Shown one piece after another: positions 14,850 to 25,601 of a stretch of 64,000 bases of DNA. Origin of the DNA: Zygophlyctis sp. KS116 (taxonomy: Eukaryota; Chytridiomycota). Within the stretch, counting starts at the first letter, position 1, and every line of letters begins with the position of its first letter. Location: assembly GCA_054661495.1 (NCBI GenBank), contig BAAFSQ010000004.1, positions 38,200 through 102,199 on the forward strand, read 5' to 3'. The notes under the pieces are model-generated. The model ran no database searches. It worked only from the letters and a program-made list of their open reading frames with translations, and was not told the origin of the DNA. Position numbers and translations under genes: made by a program.

Positions 14850-15578
14850 ATGTCAAATGCAAAAAGAAAATCAACATATTTCAAACTTCCAATCGCTAAA
14901 AACGCAAAGATTCAATCTTCTAGTTCTAAAACGCCATTACAAAGACATTTAGAAATTTTAGAATTTCTTCCCAAATTAAAAGTACAAGAACCTTGTAAAA
15001 TATCAGAAATAGAATTACTCAAGAGAAATCACTTGTTTTTAAGGGAACAAGACTCAAAGAATTGGGAAGAGAGACTTGCACAAAAATATTATGATCAATT
15101 ATTCAAGGAATACTGTTTATCTAATCTGTCAAGGTATAAAACAGGACAGATTGCTCTCAGATGGAGGACTAGAGAGGAAGTTATGGCAGGAAAAGGACAG
15201 TTTACTTGTGGGAATTTGGAATGTTTAAAAACAATAGAATTGGCTTCGTATGAAGTGAATTTTGGGTATTTAGAACAAGGAATAAAGAAAAATGCTCTTG
15301 TTAAATTAAGGCTCTGTAAAGACTGTGGATATAAACTGAATTACAAAAAAAGGCATTCTAAATCTAAAAGAATTATTGAAGAAAAATCATTAGATTTGGA
15401 AAATAAGGATATTGAAGCAGTACAAGAAAATGAAGAAACTGTTCAAGAATTAGAAAAAGAAGAAGAGAAAAGCCAAGATTTAGAGTCGCATTTCTGGGCG
15501 CAAAATGGTAAAAAGAATGATTTAGAATTGTCAAAAGAAGAGGAATTTGATCAATATTTTGCAGATCTTTTGCAATAA
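14850..15578 (+). CDS. FRA10AC1: FRA10AC1 family nuclear protein
   Basis: Intronless, 242 residues. The centre (residues about 85-180) matches the FRA10AC1 domain: LSRYKTGQIALRWRTREEVM, GKGQFTCGN, then YEVNFGYLEQG.KKNALVKLRLC..C with Cys residues spaced as a probable zinc site (C..C....C..C). Human FRA10AC1 is a nuclear protein associated with the spliceosome. The C-terminal third is acidic and probably coiled or disordered. ATG 14850 was chosen over an upstream in-frame GTG. It is divergent from LYS9 with about 55 bp between the starts. Confidence 0.88.
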   Translation: MSNAKRKSTYFKLPIAKNAKIQSSSSKTPLQRHLEILEFLPKLKVQEPCKISEIELLKRNHLFLREQDSKNWEERLAQKYYDQLFKEYCLSNLSRYKTGQIALRWRTREEVMAGKGQFTCGNLECLKTIELASYEVNFGYLEQGIKKNALVKLRLCKDCGYKLNYKKRHSKSKRIIEEKSLDLENKDIEAVQENEETVQELEKEEEKSQDLESHFWAQNGKKNDLELSKEEEFDQYFADLLQ

Positions 15579-15595
15579 ACTAAAAGAATTCATTT

Positions 15596-18441
15596 TTAAG
15601 TGTTTTCTGATCTTTGTTCTTGTTCCATGGCAAGGTAGGCTAATTCATCTGCTGACATTGTTAGTTGAAATATAGTGGGAGTTCTGCTTAGAGGTTTGTC
15701 AATATTGTGGAAATTTGCTTCCAAGGATTTAGAATTAGAATTGGTTGATACTAGAGGGATGTCTTGAGAAGTAATAGAGTCTGAAGTGCCATAACTGGTA
15801 AAACTTTGATTCCTGGGTCGGTTTCTTGAAAAATCTATCAGAGAAGCTCTTCTTGGTGGTGGTCCCAGATCAGATGATTCTTCAGAAGAAAGAAATGGAT
15901 TGTTATTGGAATGATCAGTCTTTAAAAAGATGACACTAGATCTTCTTGAATCTACACTTATTTTTGAAGGAAATTCAAATAGAAATTTAGAAACGTCTGA
16001 GCCTCGTCGGCTTTTACGTCTGTTTCTATCATGCATGATTCGTTTCATTTCCTTTTCGCTTTCTTTTGCAATTATCTTTTCAACCATTAATGAAGCTTCT
16101 TCTGGGCCCATTATTTGAATCAAAAATCTGGTTTCAATTCTAGTGCAATATCTTTTCCAGGCTTTTTGTATTTTATACGCAGCAGAAATCTTCTCAGAGT
16201 CTGATACTTCATCTTCAATAAGTATATGCTGCTCTACAAAAGAGTTTCGGCCATTTGCAATCAAGCCTACTTTAGAGTGTCTTCTATTTAAATTCACACT
16301 TGTAGAAACCATCAGTGTAGGTATTTCCGGGACAGAATCTGAAATTTGAGATAATCTACGCATCAAGCTCCCTCTGCGAATCACTTTTGCGGGCTTATTA
16401 AATTGAGAGTGCGTTGTGATTTTTTTCTTATAGTCTCTCCAACATTTTTCAATTGTGAAAATTGACTTTTTGAGAAGTTCGATTCCTGTGATTCCTCCAA
16501 ACTTGCGGACAAATTGTGCGCTTTCATGACAACCGGCAGATATGGCGTAATCTAATGGGGTACATCGCTCTGAATCTGGAGAAAAGTCAATCATATTAGG
16601 ATTTGCTCCCAGCGCTAATAGCAATTCCACTGAAGCGACTTGTCTTGCACCACAGGCCCTAAAGTTATTCATATTGGCTTACCAATGGAGGGCCGTTATT
16701 CCATCAAAATCCCGGACATCAGGATTGGCATTACTCTTGACGAGAAAACTTATGGCATCAAGATTACCATTATATGCTGCACAATGAAGAGGTGTTTTTC
16801 CTGTTAGATCTTTTGAATTGGCATCAGCTCCACTGGCCAAAAGTAAACTTAACACATTTAGGCGACCAAACATGGCTGCAAAGTGAATTGGCCTTCTGCC
16901 GTCGTCATCTGCTATAGAACAATTCGATCCTTTCTGAATAAGAAGTGCTGCAGTTTCAGCATGTCCGTTCTCAATTGTTTTGAAAAGCGCAGTTCTTGAG
17001 AAAAGATCAGCAGAATCAATTTGACAACCAGACTGTAATAGAAGTGATGCACACATTGTGTTACCGGATGATGCAGCAGCATGAAGTGGCGCACACTGTT
17101 GATGGTCATTCGTTTCTATATCAGCTCCTTTATCTAACAAAACTTTCAGAGTTTGCACATGCCCTTTTAAGATCGCCCATACAATAGGTGTTCGTCCTTC
17201 TGCGTCAGGAAGATAGGCATAATTTCTGCCTTCTGTGAGAATCATAACACATTTTATATGATTTTTTGATGCAGCATAGTGTAGTGCGGTTGCTTTTGTA
17301 GCATCTGATAAAGAGTCATCTGCATTATATTTCAGTAGGACTTCCAATATATTGGAATAACCAGCAACCGCGGCCCAATGCAAAGCTGTTCTTTTCATAT
17401 CATCCTGAGCATTTATATCACATGCCGAATGGCTAGACAGTAGGTGAACCAAACCAATATTGTTCTCTCCGCATGCGAGATGCAGGCTTGTTCTTCCATC
17501 CTATCATCAAACTAAAATTCAACTTACAATGTCTTTCACATTCAAAATTCCCCAATTACAAGCGTTCAGTATTTTTATGGCACTAGATTGTTCGTACTTT
17601 CCTATTTCTAGCAAATGATTTGCACACCAATGCAGTACAGTCTTTCTATTATTATTCAGAGGAGCCATTACCCTTCTATATCTGTCCTTCCCAAGTCCAG
17701 ACGATATTTTTTTGATAACATAATATCCAAGTGCTCGGTGTGGTTTTTTGCTACAGTCCAGTGAAGTGGAGTCATTCCTTCATTATCTCCATCATTGATT
17801 TCTTCACATCCTTTTGTGTGCTGCAAAACTAAAGCAAGGCATTTAGCCGAACTATGTGCTGCTACTATATGAAAAGCAGTTCTACCCAAAGAGTCCCTTA
17901 AAAAATACTGCGCTCCTTTCTTCAATAGTAGTTTGACAACATCAAAAGAGCCAATTTCACAAGCATGATGAAGAGCTGTACGATGTTTATCATCAACAGA
18001 ATTAATAAACGCTCCTAGTTGAATAATAAGTTTGATTGCTTCTATAGGAGCATTTGCCTTTACCGCATCTATAAGTATAGTAGGCTCACCATAACCTCCC
18101 CTTGCATTCATTGAATATCCTCTAGCCCACTCTTTAATACCTTTAAGATCTCCCGATATTGCTGCAGATCTCAAGGGATTAAAGCTTGTATTATTAACTG
18201 TATGCTTCCTATCTTCATCAACCTTTTTCTTCTTCTTGCCGTTTTTCGATTCTAGAAGTTTACGAAGCTCTTTGATCTGATCGAAATCCAGAGATTCTTT
18301 AAAGTCAAAATTTGGAAAGTTTGGTTGGATTATTTTTACAATCGTATAATGATTTAGATCGAATGCATTCCTACACAGCTGAAATTAAAAAGCATTCCTT
18401 GCCTTCCTCCCAATCTCATCAAACAATGGGCCAAAGATCAT
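15596..18441 (-). CDS. INVS: Inversin-like ankyrin/IQ protein (ciliary)
   Basis: Five exons (18441-18403, 18378-17672, 17645-17528, 17500-16683, 16658-15596) give 914 residues. A long continuous ankyrin array fills residues about 85-600 (TALHWAAVAGYSNILEVLL and similar). The last repeats carry the inversin-typical ERCTPLDYAISAGCHE. IQ-like helices follow at about 630 (FTIEKCWRDYKK) and 725 (AAYKIQKAWKRY). The tail is Ser/Arg-rich. Inversin defines the proximal compartment of cilia, so this argues for a flagellate stage. The first intron is modelled as a 24-nt GC-AG intron (18379-18402); the other three are 24-27 nt GT-AG. The 13-residue first exon is the least certain part. Confidence 0.85.
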
Positions 18442-18662
18442 TGAAATCTCTATTTGTCCGGAAATTTACTTAATATAACTTAAACGTTTATTTGCCGAAC
18501 ATGCAAACTATGTAATGATTCTAGGTCGAGCGAGTACACTGATGGAAGTGATCAATGTAAATGTGACAATCATTGAATTCCAGAATATAGGCCTATTATA
18601 TTCGGGAAATATCAAGAAGCAAATTTCAGGCACCAATCTAGAAAATAAATATTTGATGAAAA

Positions 18663-21600
18663 TTACAAGAATAATAGTGATAAAGTCAGTAAAGTGTATA
18701 TATATCGTAGATAACTTAAAGATTCTGTAAAATTAACAATTTAAACGTACCTATTGCCTTGATCGATGGATTAAAAAGGGATAAAAATCGTAAGTGGAAG
18801 CTTAGCCTTTCAGAATCGGGTATCTCCGTCTGAATTTCTTCAATATATGCTTGATTTGAATTATTTTTAGGAGAATTATTTGCCACTATAGTATTTGCTG
18901 AATCAAGATATGACTCCAGTGGAAAAGATTCTGGATGTATATCGACAGAAATATTAGTTTTTAAAGGTGCGGATATTTTAGCCGGTAAGTTGGAGAGAAT
19001 TCGTTCTAGCTTCTTAATAATAGAAGGTTCTACTGGTTCTTCGTCGATATTTTTGGCCCCTGCTTGTAACGGCGATGAATTAGAAATCATGTTCTGATTA
19101 GATTCCTGCCTTTCTTGCGATATTTCTGATAAATCCAATCTTTTTTTAAGTTTTTTGCAATGTGCTTCAGACTGATTTAGCAGACCAAAAAGTTCTTCAC
19201 AATCCGACTCCAATTCACCTCTCTGTTTCTCCAAAGCATTAATACTTTGATGAAGCTGCCTTATCGTATCGCATTGCTCTTTATGATTAAATTTACTCAT
19301 TCTTAATTCATCTTCAAGAACATCAATCTTATCTTTGTAATCATTCTGAATTATGTGACTTCGAACTTTCATTTCCTCAAAGTCGGTCATATAAGCCTTT
19401 TCTTGCTCATATTTGTTGCAAAAATTATACATGATAGCTTCCAATTTGGTTAGACTTTCAATTTGACTGAAATCGTCATCGAATTGCTGGTATGTTTCAG
19501 GAGAAACATTATGGATTAAGCGTATACAACATTTGATTGTATTTTTCAAAGTTTCGACCCTTTCTTGTAAAATCACTTTTTCATCCGCTAAATTTTGAAT
19601 TTCGCTTCCTTGCAATTGAATGCCTTCCAATTCTTTATTGGTATTTTCATGTTTACAGTTGTTTACGTTGATTAATCCTGTTACTTTTTGAATCACATCT
19701 TCTATTTCTCGTCTCAATATTACCTTCATTTCAGGATGACCTGAAATACGGTTTAAATTTTCAAGAATGGCATCACTAGATAATCCGATAATGTCCGCAG
19801 CTAAAATATGATCCATTTTTATGCCACGCTGCTTATCTCGATAAATTTTTTCAATCTCTTCTTTATAATAAAATATATCTTCTTCGGCTGTTTTTAGTTC
19901 AGATAATAAGAGGGAGTTTTCTTCCGTTAATTTTTCTAATTTTTGTTGCAGAGGTTCCATTTTTTCACTCAAATTATTACTTTCGTGTTCTTTTACTAGA
20001 TCTAGCAAGCGCTGCTCTTTAACAGCATATTCAGCTTCAGTGAGCTTTAATACTTCTGTTATCTCTTTCTTTTCAGCTTTAATAATTTTAATTTTAGAGG
20101 AGAGCTTTTCATTTCTTTGTAAAGCATGGTCGAGTTCAGAACTTAAATTACTAATTTTGAATTCTGCATCTGCAAGGGCCGATGTTTTACTTTCAATTTC
20201 TATTTGCAAAGATAAAGCATTGCTAATAAGCTGGTCCTCAGTCACCGTTTCAAGTTCTCTACTTTTTTCCTCGGTCATTAGCTCAAACATTTCCTTGCTT
20301 TGGTGATCTTCTGATAATTTAGATTCCAAAATAATTTCAAAATCTTGCACATTAGTCGATTTACACTCTTTGATATTTTGTGGGAGCAGCGTTTCGACAA
20401 CACTTTCCAAAACATCTGCAGTTTCCTCTTTATCATGAAATTCAGAAAGTAAATTGAGCTTTTCAGTGCTCAATTGAGATATCTTTGATTCAGCATTCGA
20501 TGAGCTAGCCTCTAATTCTTGCAATTTATCTCTAAGACCGGACAGAGCAGTTTCATTTTGTGCATTTAATTCTGTCTGCTCTTCAAGACGAGCGTCTTTG
20601 TCATTCAAGTCAGCAAGCAGGCTCGATTTTTGAGAGTTTAGTTCAGATATCTGCGTAACAGCGTTTGCTAAGCCAGCCTCCAATTCTTGTATTTTTACTC
20701 TAAGAGCGGACAGAGCAGATTCATTTTGAGCATTTAAATCAGCCTGTTCTGCCAGCAGGGCGTTCATCTCTTCAATCTTTCCAACACGCAACTCCGATAT
20801 CAGCGATTCAGCATCTGCTAAACTAGCTTCTAATTCTGAAATTCTCTCTTTGCCTGCCAAAAGATCAGAGTCAATCTTTGCCTTTAATTCAGTCTGCTCT
20901 ACCAAAAGGGCCTCTTTATCATTTAAAGCTTTTTGAAGAATATCTAAATCGTTTTCAAGCACAATATTGCTGTATGAAAAATCAGAAATTTGACTTTTGA
21001 GATCCGAGATTTGCTGAGCGTATTCTTTTTCCATTGATTCCAAAACTTCAAATATAGTTTCTTGATCGGAAGCTTCATTTCCTTTCTTAGTCATTATCAT
21101 CCTGAGTTCTACTAGTTTATTTTTAAGTATGAGGTATTCTGTTTTCAAAATATGCATTTCACATTTTTTCTCCTCATAACTTGTGTTAATTTCCACTTTG
21201 CTATTAGATAACTCCTGATTCTTTTTTCTAACTTGTTCCAGCTCCAGTGAAAGAAGTGACATTTGTTCTTGCATGAATTTTATTTCTTCTTGGTAGGAAA
21301 TTTCCCGTCTAACAAATTGCCCCTCTAAAGACTTTCTCTCCGCCAAAGATTTCCTTTGATTAGCCGAGTTTTCACGCTGAAATTTCTAATTTTAAGATTC
21401 TAAATCATACATTTTTCTCTAAAGATGTTTCCTTCTTAATTTCTTTTAAAGCTTCCCCAATAGCATCTGCCAGCTCATCAATAGATTCTATAGATTGTTC
21501 TTCTTGATCTGGATAAAGTATTTTCCAATAACTTGAAAGTTTAGAATAGAAAGCATCGTGAGTTCTAAAAACGGAAGCCTTGGTTTCTGACTTGAGACTC

Positions 21601-22085
21601 ACAAATGAATGTCTGACAGCATTTGAAAAGGTTTTAATAATCTTGTCCTCTCTTTCATTCTCTAAAACTGCTTTCTGCGACAATTGTAAGATATTTGATA
21701 CAAGAGAATACAAGTCTGTACTAACTTCATTATCGGGTTGTTGTAATGTTGGATCCCATTCATGATTAGGAACTTCATTGCTTGACAATTGATGTTCCAT
21801 TTGAGAAATATGTTTAGATCTATTATAAGACGCATTTTCCAAATATATGATTCTTGTCCTTAATTTCTCTAATCTCCTTTGCATTATTTCTTGCTCTTGA
21901 GGCTCTACTTCTACTATTACGCTCTCAAGTACTGATAACTTATTAATAAGTGAGTTTTGTTCAAGTTTTTCTTTAGATTGCAACTAAGATAAGCGGTTTG
22001 ACAATACCTTTCTATTTATAATTGACTTGGGATAAGACAAATGGCCATCATCGGCATCCTTGATATTGGGACTAGAGTTGCTCAT
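18663..22085 (-). CDS. Long coiled-coil protein with C-terminal membrane anchor (golgin-like)
   Basis: Exons 22085-22008, 21983-21411, 21385-18751 and 18724-18663 (introns 24-26 nt) give 1115 residues. Almost all is predicted coiled coil. Three diverged repeats of about 50-57 residues contain EQTELNAQNETALSGLRDKL-type segments (near 20450-20930). The last 62-nt exon, reached by a standard 26-nt intron, replaces a frame ending in LILQNL with a hydrophobic end (YIYTLLTLSLLFL). That gives a tail-anchored protein like giantin or golgin-84, although no family-specific motif is seen. Function is unknown; a Golgi or ER tether is an inference. Confidence 0.65.
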
Positions 22086-22217
22086 TCCCTTTTTGTTTTA
22101 GTTGCACGTCATCCCATTGTTCTCGTCATATTAAAGATGAGTTATGCAAATCTTGATTGTTAAGAATCTATTAATAATGTTTAAACAATTGATAGTAAAT
22201 TTATAATCTTTAGACAA

Positions 22218-22958
22218 TCAAGATTCCCCAATTTTTCCAAAAACATTACAACTGAGTGAAAACCCCAACAATAAGACCAATATTACACACAGAATTGCCA
22301 AAGCTCTTATCATCCGCTGTACAACAGCACCTTTAGGAATATCTTTAAGATCTATTTCGTCACTAACCTCTACAATATGATTAGAACCTTTAAGAAGCAA
22401 TAATTTTTGTTCTAAATCATGCAGCCTTTTAGCATTAGTTCCATTTAAACTTTCCAAAATTTGAATAGAATCTTTTGTTTGACGAACTTGAAGTATTACA
22501 TTTTCATAATTATCATATTCTTTCTGTGCATTTACCAAAAAACTTGATAATGTTTCTATTGTTGTATCAAGAATTTTAATTTCAGCATTAATACTTTTAA
22601 CTTCTTCTGATCTTCTACCCGATAATTCCTGAGTAAGAAAATATCTTTTTTTCTCTGCTTGTGCTAAACATGTCTTAATTTCCTCCAAAGAAGCTCCTAA
22701 ATTCTGCCTTATAACTAATGACAGTAAAGTATTTGTGAGTAATTGAGAAGTACTATTTTCTGGAGCTGAGTCCATCAGTTCTGCAAGAGATTCTGAGACT
22801 TTAAGGTACAGTCCTTCTGATGTCAGATCACTATCCTTTTCTATATCCGGTGAAAAACTCTGAATTGCATCAGTTATTGGTCTCTGGTCTGCTTGATCTG
22901 CAGTCTCTTTATCAATTTCAATAGCAGTCTCTTTAATATTATCTGTTACACTTGGCAT
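22218..22958 (-). CDS. Single-pass coiled-coil membrane protein, unknown
   Basis: Intronless, 246 residues. It has an acidic N-terminus, a helical/coiled-coil centre (residues about 85-205) and one hydrophobic segment near the C-terminus (ALAILCVILVLLLGFSL, about 220-236) with a short tail. The layout resembles a tail-anchored or type II tether. I do not recognise the family. It is followed by another tail-anchored coiled-coil gene on the same strand and divergent from a third coiled-coil membrane protein, so the three may be functionally related, but this is only positional. Confidence 0.6.
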   Translation of the reverse strand: MPSVTDNIKETAIEIDKETADQADQRPITDAIQSFSPDIEKDSDLTSEGLYLKVSESLAELMDSAPENSTSQLLTNTLLSLVIRQNLGASLEEIKTCLAQAEKKRYFLTQELSGRRSEEVKSINAEIKILDTTIETLSSFLVNAQKEYDNYENVILQVRQTKDSIQILESLNGTNAKRLHDLEQKLLLLKGSNHIVEVSDEIDLKDIPKGAVVQRMIRALAILCVILVLLLGFSLSCNVFGKIGES

Positions 22959-23158
22959 TTCAGTGGTATTTTAAGAAAGGACGGCGGGACAGCGGCAACG
23001 TCATTGCCAATTTTAACGCAAACAGAGAATTTTCGGACAAAAGTCCTTTTAGACCCCTTTGATGCCTGAAACCCCCTACAGATCCTTTATAGATCCCTTT
23101 GGACCCCAGAATCCCAACGGTTGAAAAATAGAATAGACGGTTTTCGGATAATTTCAAA

Positions 23159-24109
23159 ATGATCAAGATAATGTTGATGTTGATAATAGCTTTCGGTTTG
23201 ACTGATTGTCTGAGAGTAGAAAAGGCAATAGATCAAATCTCTGGATCAGTTCTAAAAGCAATCAAATATTTGCCTTTTCGGACTGACATTGGCCTAAAGT
23301 TTCACAAGATTGCACCAAAAATAATAGAACTACACTATTATGATTACTTGAACTTGGAAAAGCCTACAAAGAATGATTTACTTGATGCAATCTATAAAAC
23401 AACTTTGGACTTACAGTTGGGCTTATTAAGAAATAGAATGGAAAAAAGAGATACAGCCATGAAAGGATCCGATTTAATTGCTCATGATCTTGATGGGAGA
23501 AGAGAATATCTGCTAAAGACTAACCAAGATTATCAGAGTTTATATGAAAAAGAACAGTTCTTGCAAGAGAAAGCATTGGATCAGCAAGCAATGGATTTTG
23601 ACAATTTTCTAGATTCTTTGGAAAATGATGAGCCAATGGATAACAAACCATTGTTGGATTTCACAATGGAAATCATGGATACTCAATTAGAAAAAGACTC
23701 TTTAGAAAGTTCTATTCTAGATAATGACCAAGAATTGAAAGATTTACATCAGGAATTAGTCAATATTGAGCCTGATCATAAATATCTGAAACTGGAAAAA
23801 TACAATCAATTGGAGAAACTAATGCGTCAAATTTACTCTGCACAGATGATTGTTGGAGCAGTGTATCTAAGAATTGGTGTTTCAAAGAAGACTCTTGGAC
23901 ATTTACAAGATATATCTCAGAAAATGGATTCAATGATTTCAAGTAATGCACTATATCAAACTAGAGAGAAATCCCCAGTTGCTAAAGAATTTCATGATAT
24001 TCTTAAAAACTCTCCTAATCCATCCTCTATAAAACTACTACTAACAATCACAATGCTAATTGGAATTTCAGTTCCTCCAGTTCTTTTTTCAATGTTTTCT
24101 AAATCCTAA
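23159..24109 (+). CDS. Secretory-pathway coiled-coil protein with C-terminal membrane segment, unknown
   Basis: Intronless, 316 residues. It starts with a short signal-peptide-like stretch (MIKIMLMLIIAFGLTDC), has an acidic coiled-coil middle (about 100-260) and ends with a hydrophobic helix (LLLTITMLIGISVPPVLFSMF) and SKS. Signal peptide plus terminal helix suggests a type I membrane protein with a lumenal coiled coil, or two anchors. No family recognised. It is divergent from the gene ending at 22218 across 200 bp, and ends tail-to-tail with METTL16 (9 bp apart). Confidence 0.6.
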   Translation: MIKIMLMLIIAFGLTDCLRVEKAIDQISGSVLKAIKYLPFRTDIGLKFHKIAPKIIELHYYDYLNLEKPTKNDLLDAIYKTTLDLQLGLLRNRMEKRDTAMKGSDLIAHDLDGRREYLLKTNQDYQSLYEKEQFLQEKALDQQAMDFDNFLDSLENDEPMDNKPLLDFTMEIMDTQLEKDSLESSILDNDQELKDLHQELVNIEPDHKYLKLEKYNQLEKLMRQIYSAQMIVGAVYLRIGVSKKTLGHLQDISQKMDSMISSNALYQTREKSPVAKEFHDILKNSPNPSSIKLLLTITMLIGISVPPVLFSMFSKS

Positions 24110-24118
24110 AAAATAGAA

Positions 24119-24886
24119 TTAATCTTTTTTAAATTTCCATGCAAGTATCCATCTTTTAGTCTTTCCCAAATGGAAAAAACAAGTTTTAATGAGTGCACCT
24201 TGACTTTCTAAATATTGAATCATTCTTGTATAATTTTGTTTTTTACCAAATAGACTAGAGTACCAAATTCCACCTCTTTTTTGAGATTTTTCAATAATTT
24301 GTAAAACAAAATTGAATTCACCACCTTTAGTCACCATTTCATGCGTATATCCCGGAGTATAGTTTTTAGATTTACTTTTAAGAGAATTTCCTCTACTCCA
24401 TTCTTCTTCTGAACCATAAAAAGGAGGATTAGTCATTACAAAATCCAATTTATCCAATAACCCATTTGGAAAGTAATCTGATGTATGAATTATAGAAATT
24501 TTCTCATTCATCTGATTTCTTTCAACATTTAAACAAGCAAATTCAAAACTATCTTTATCAGATTCTGTTCCAATCCAATTCCAACCTGGAAATAATTTAG
24601 TCCCTAAAAGAGGATATATAGCGGTACAACCAGTTCCAATATCTAAACCAGTTACATGATCGCCCAAATCCAATTCCTTTTTTAACCATTTCAGATAGTA
24701 AATCCTATTGGGAATAATTGGAGTCAAAGACTTTAGAGGAAATGTTAAAATTAAAGAATATTGAGTCCAGGCCATAGCACAAGTTAATTCTCTTTGAGCC
24801 TCTGGTAATGATAAATCTATTCTATCCTTTATAATATATTTACAGAGTCTTGGCCAATGCAGAGCCAAGTTTTGTAGATCAAACAT
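24119..24886 (-). CDS. METTL16: METTL16-type RNA N6-adenosine methyltransferase
   Basis: Intronless, 255 residues, the catalytic core only. The N-terminus (LALHWPRLCKYIIKDRIDL, then AQRELTCAM) matches the METTL16/RlmF start. The SAM site GLDIGTGCTAIYPLLG and the NPPF catalytic tetrapeptide (residues about 154-157) are intact. The family also shows GGEFNFV and the later WYSSLFGKK as here. Known members methylate U6 snRNA and MAT2A-like hairpins. The vertebrate C-terminal VCR domains are missing, as in yeast-type members. ATG 24886 was chosen; an upstream in-frame TTG was ignored. Confidence 0.9.
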   Translation of the reverse strand: MFDLQNLALHWPRLCKYIIKDRIDLSLPEAQRELTCAMAWTQYSLILTFPLKSLTPIIPNRIYYLKWLKKELDLGDHVTGLDIGTGCTAIYPLLGTKLFPGWNWIGTESDKDSFEFACLNVERNQMNEKISIIHTSDYFPNGLLDKLDFVMTNPPFYGSEEEWSRGNSLKSKSKNYTPGYTHEMVTKGGEFNFVLQIIEKSQKRGGIWYSSLFGKKQNYTRMIQYLESQGALIKTCFFHLGKTKRWILAWKFKKD

Positions 24887-24956
24887 CAAAGGGAATAAAT
24901 CTGCTACAGTCCCTCACTACCAGACTAGTCCCAACACACAAAAAATAAACTAGAAA

Positions 24957-25598
24957 ATGTCAAACGGAATAGAACTAAAGGCAATCATAGACTCTAGAAT
25001 CCAACAACTCAAACAAGACATTGGAAATTCCAAAACTCCCTTTCAATCAACTAGTAAATTAAAAATAAGAGCCAAAGAACAGAAAATACAAACTCCAACT
25101 GTTGAAACTTTTGATCTAGAATCTAGTTGGGTAGCTCTCTCTAGAAAATCTAAATTATATAATGAATATTCTCAAGATGCGGATTTTGATGAGTCTGAAG
25201 ACTGTTTAGTAGATTTTACTAAAAAGGAAATTTCAAAAACTAGAAATATTACAGATCAGGAATCTCTGGATCCATGGGTAGAAATTGTAGATGAATTTGG
25301 AAGAAATAGACTTGTTAGATCTTCTACTCTAGGAAAACCTGTAGAATCTCTGGAAAAATCAAATTTAGAAACTCATTATGATCCAACAAGAGAAATTAGG
25401 AATTTAGGAACTTCTCATTATAAATTCTCTAGTCAAGAATCTAAAAGACAATTAGAATTACAAGAATTAAATAATTTAAGAGCTCAAACTGCGACTGAAC
25501 AACAGAATTTAGCAAATGTAAAATTAGAAAAAACAAGAGCTCTACAAGATCGAAGATTAAGAATTTCTGCTCTCAAAAAATCTAAAAATAAAAAGTAA
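24957..25598 (+). CDS. CCDC174: CCDC174-like nuclear protein
   Basis: Intronless, 213 residues. The block DPWVEIVDEFGRNR near residue 100 and HYDPTREIRNLGTSHYKFS (about 140) match CCDC174. That family carries VEYVDEFGRTR and HYDPTREIRNLG-type motifs followed by a charged helix (QLELQELNNLRAQT). Human CCDC174 is linked to the exon junction complex. The stop TAA is followed by three A residues and then the ATG of the ATG1 kinase gene, so there is essentially no intergenic space. Confidence 0.85.
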   Translation: MSNGIELKAIIDSRIQQLKQDIGNSKTPFQSTSKLKIRAKEQKIQTPTVETFDLESSWVALSRKSKLYNEYSQDADFDESEDCLVDFTKKEISKTRNITDQESLDPWVEIVDEFGRNRLVRSSTLGKPVESLEKSNLETHYDPTREIRNLGTSHYKFSSQESKRQLELQELNNLRAQTATEQQNLANVKLEKTRALQDRRLRISALKKSKNKK

Positions 25599-25601
25599 AA
25601 A

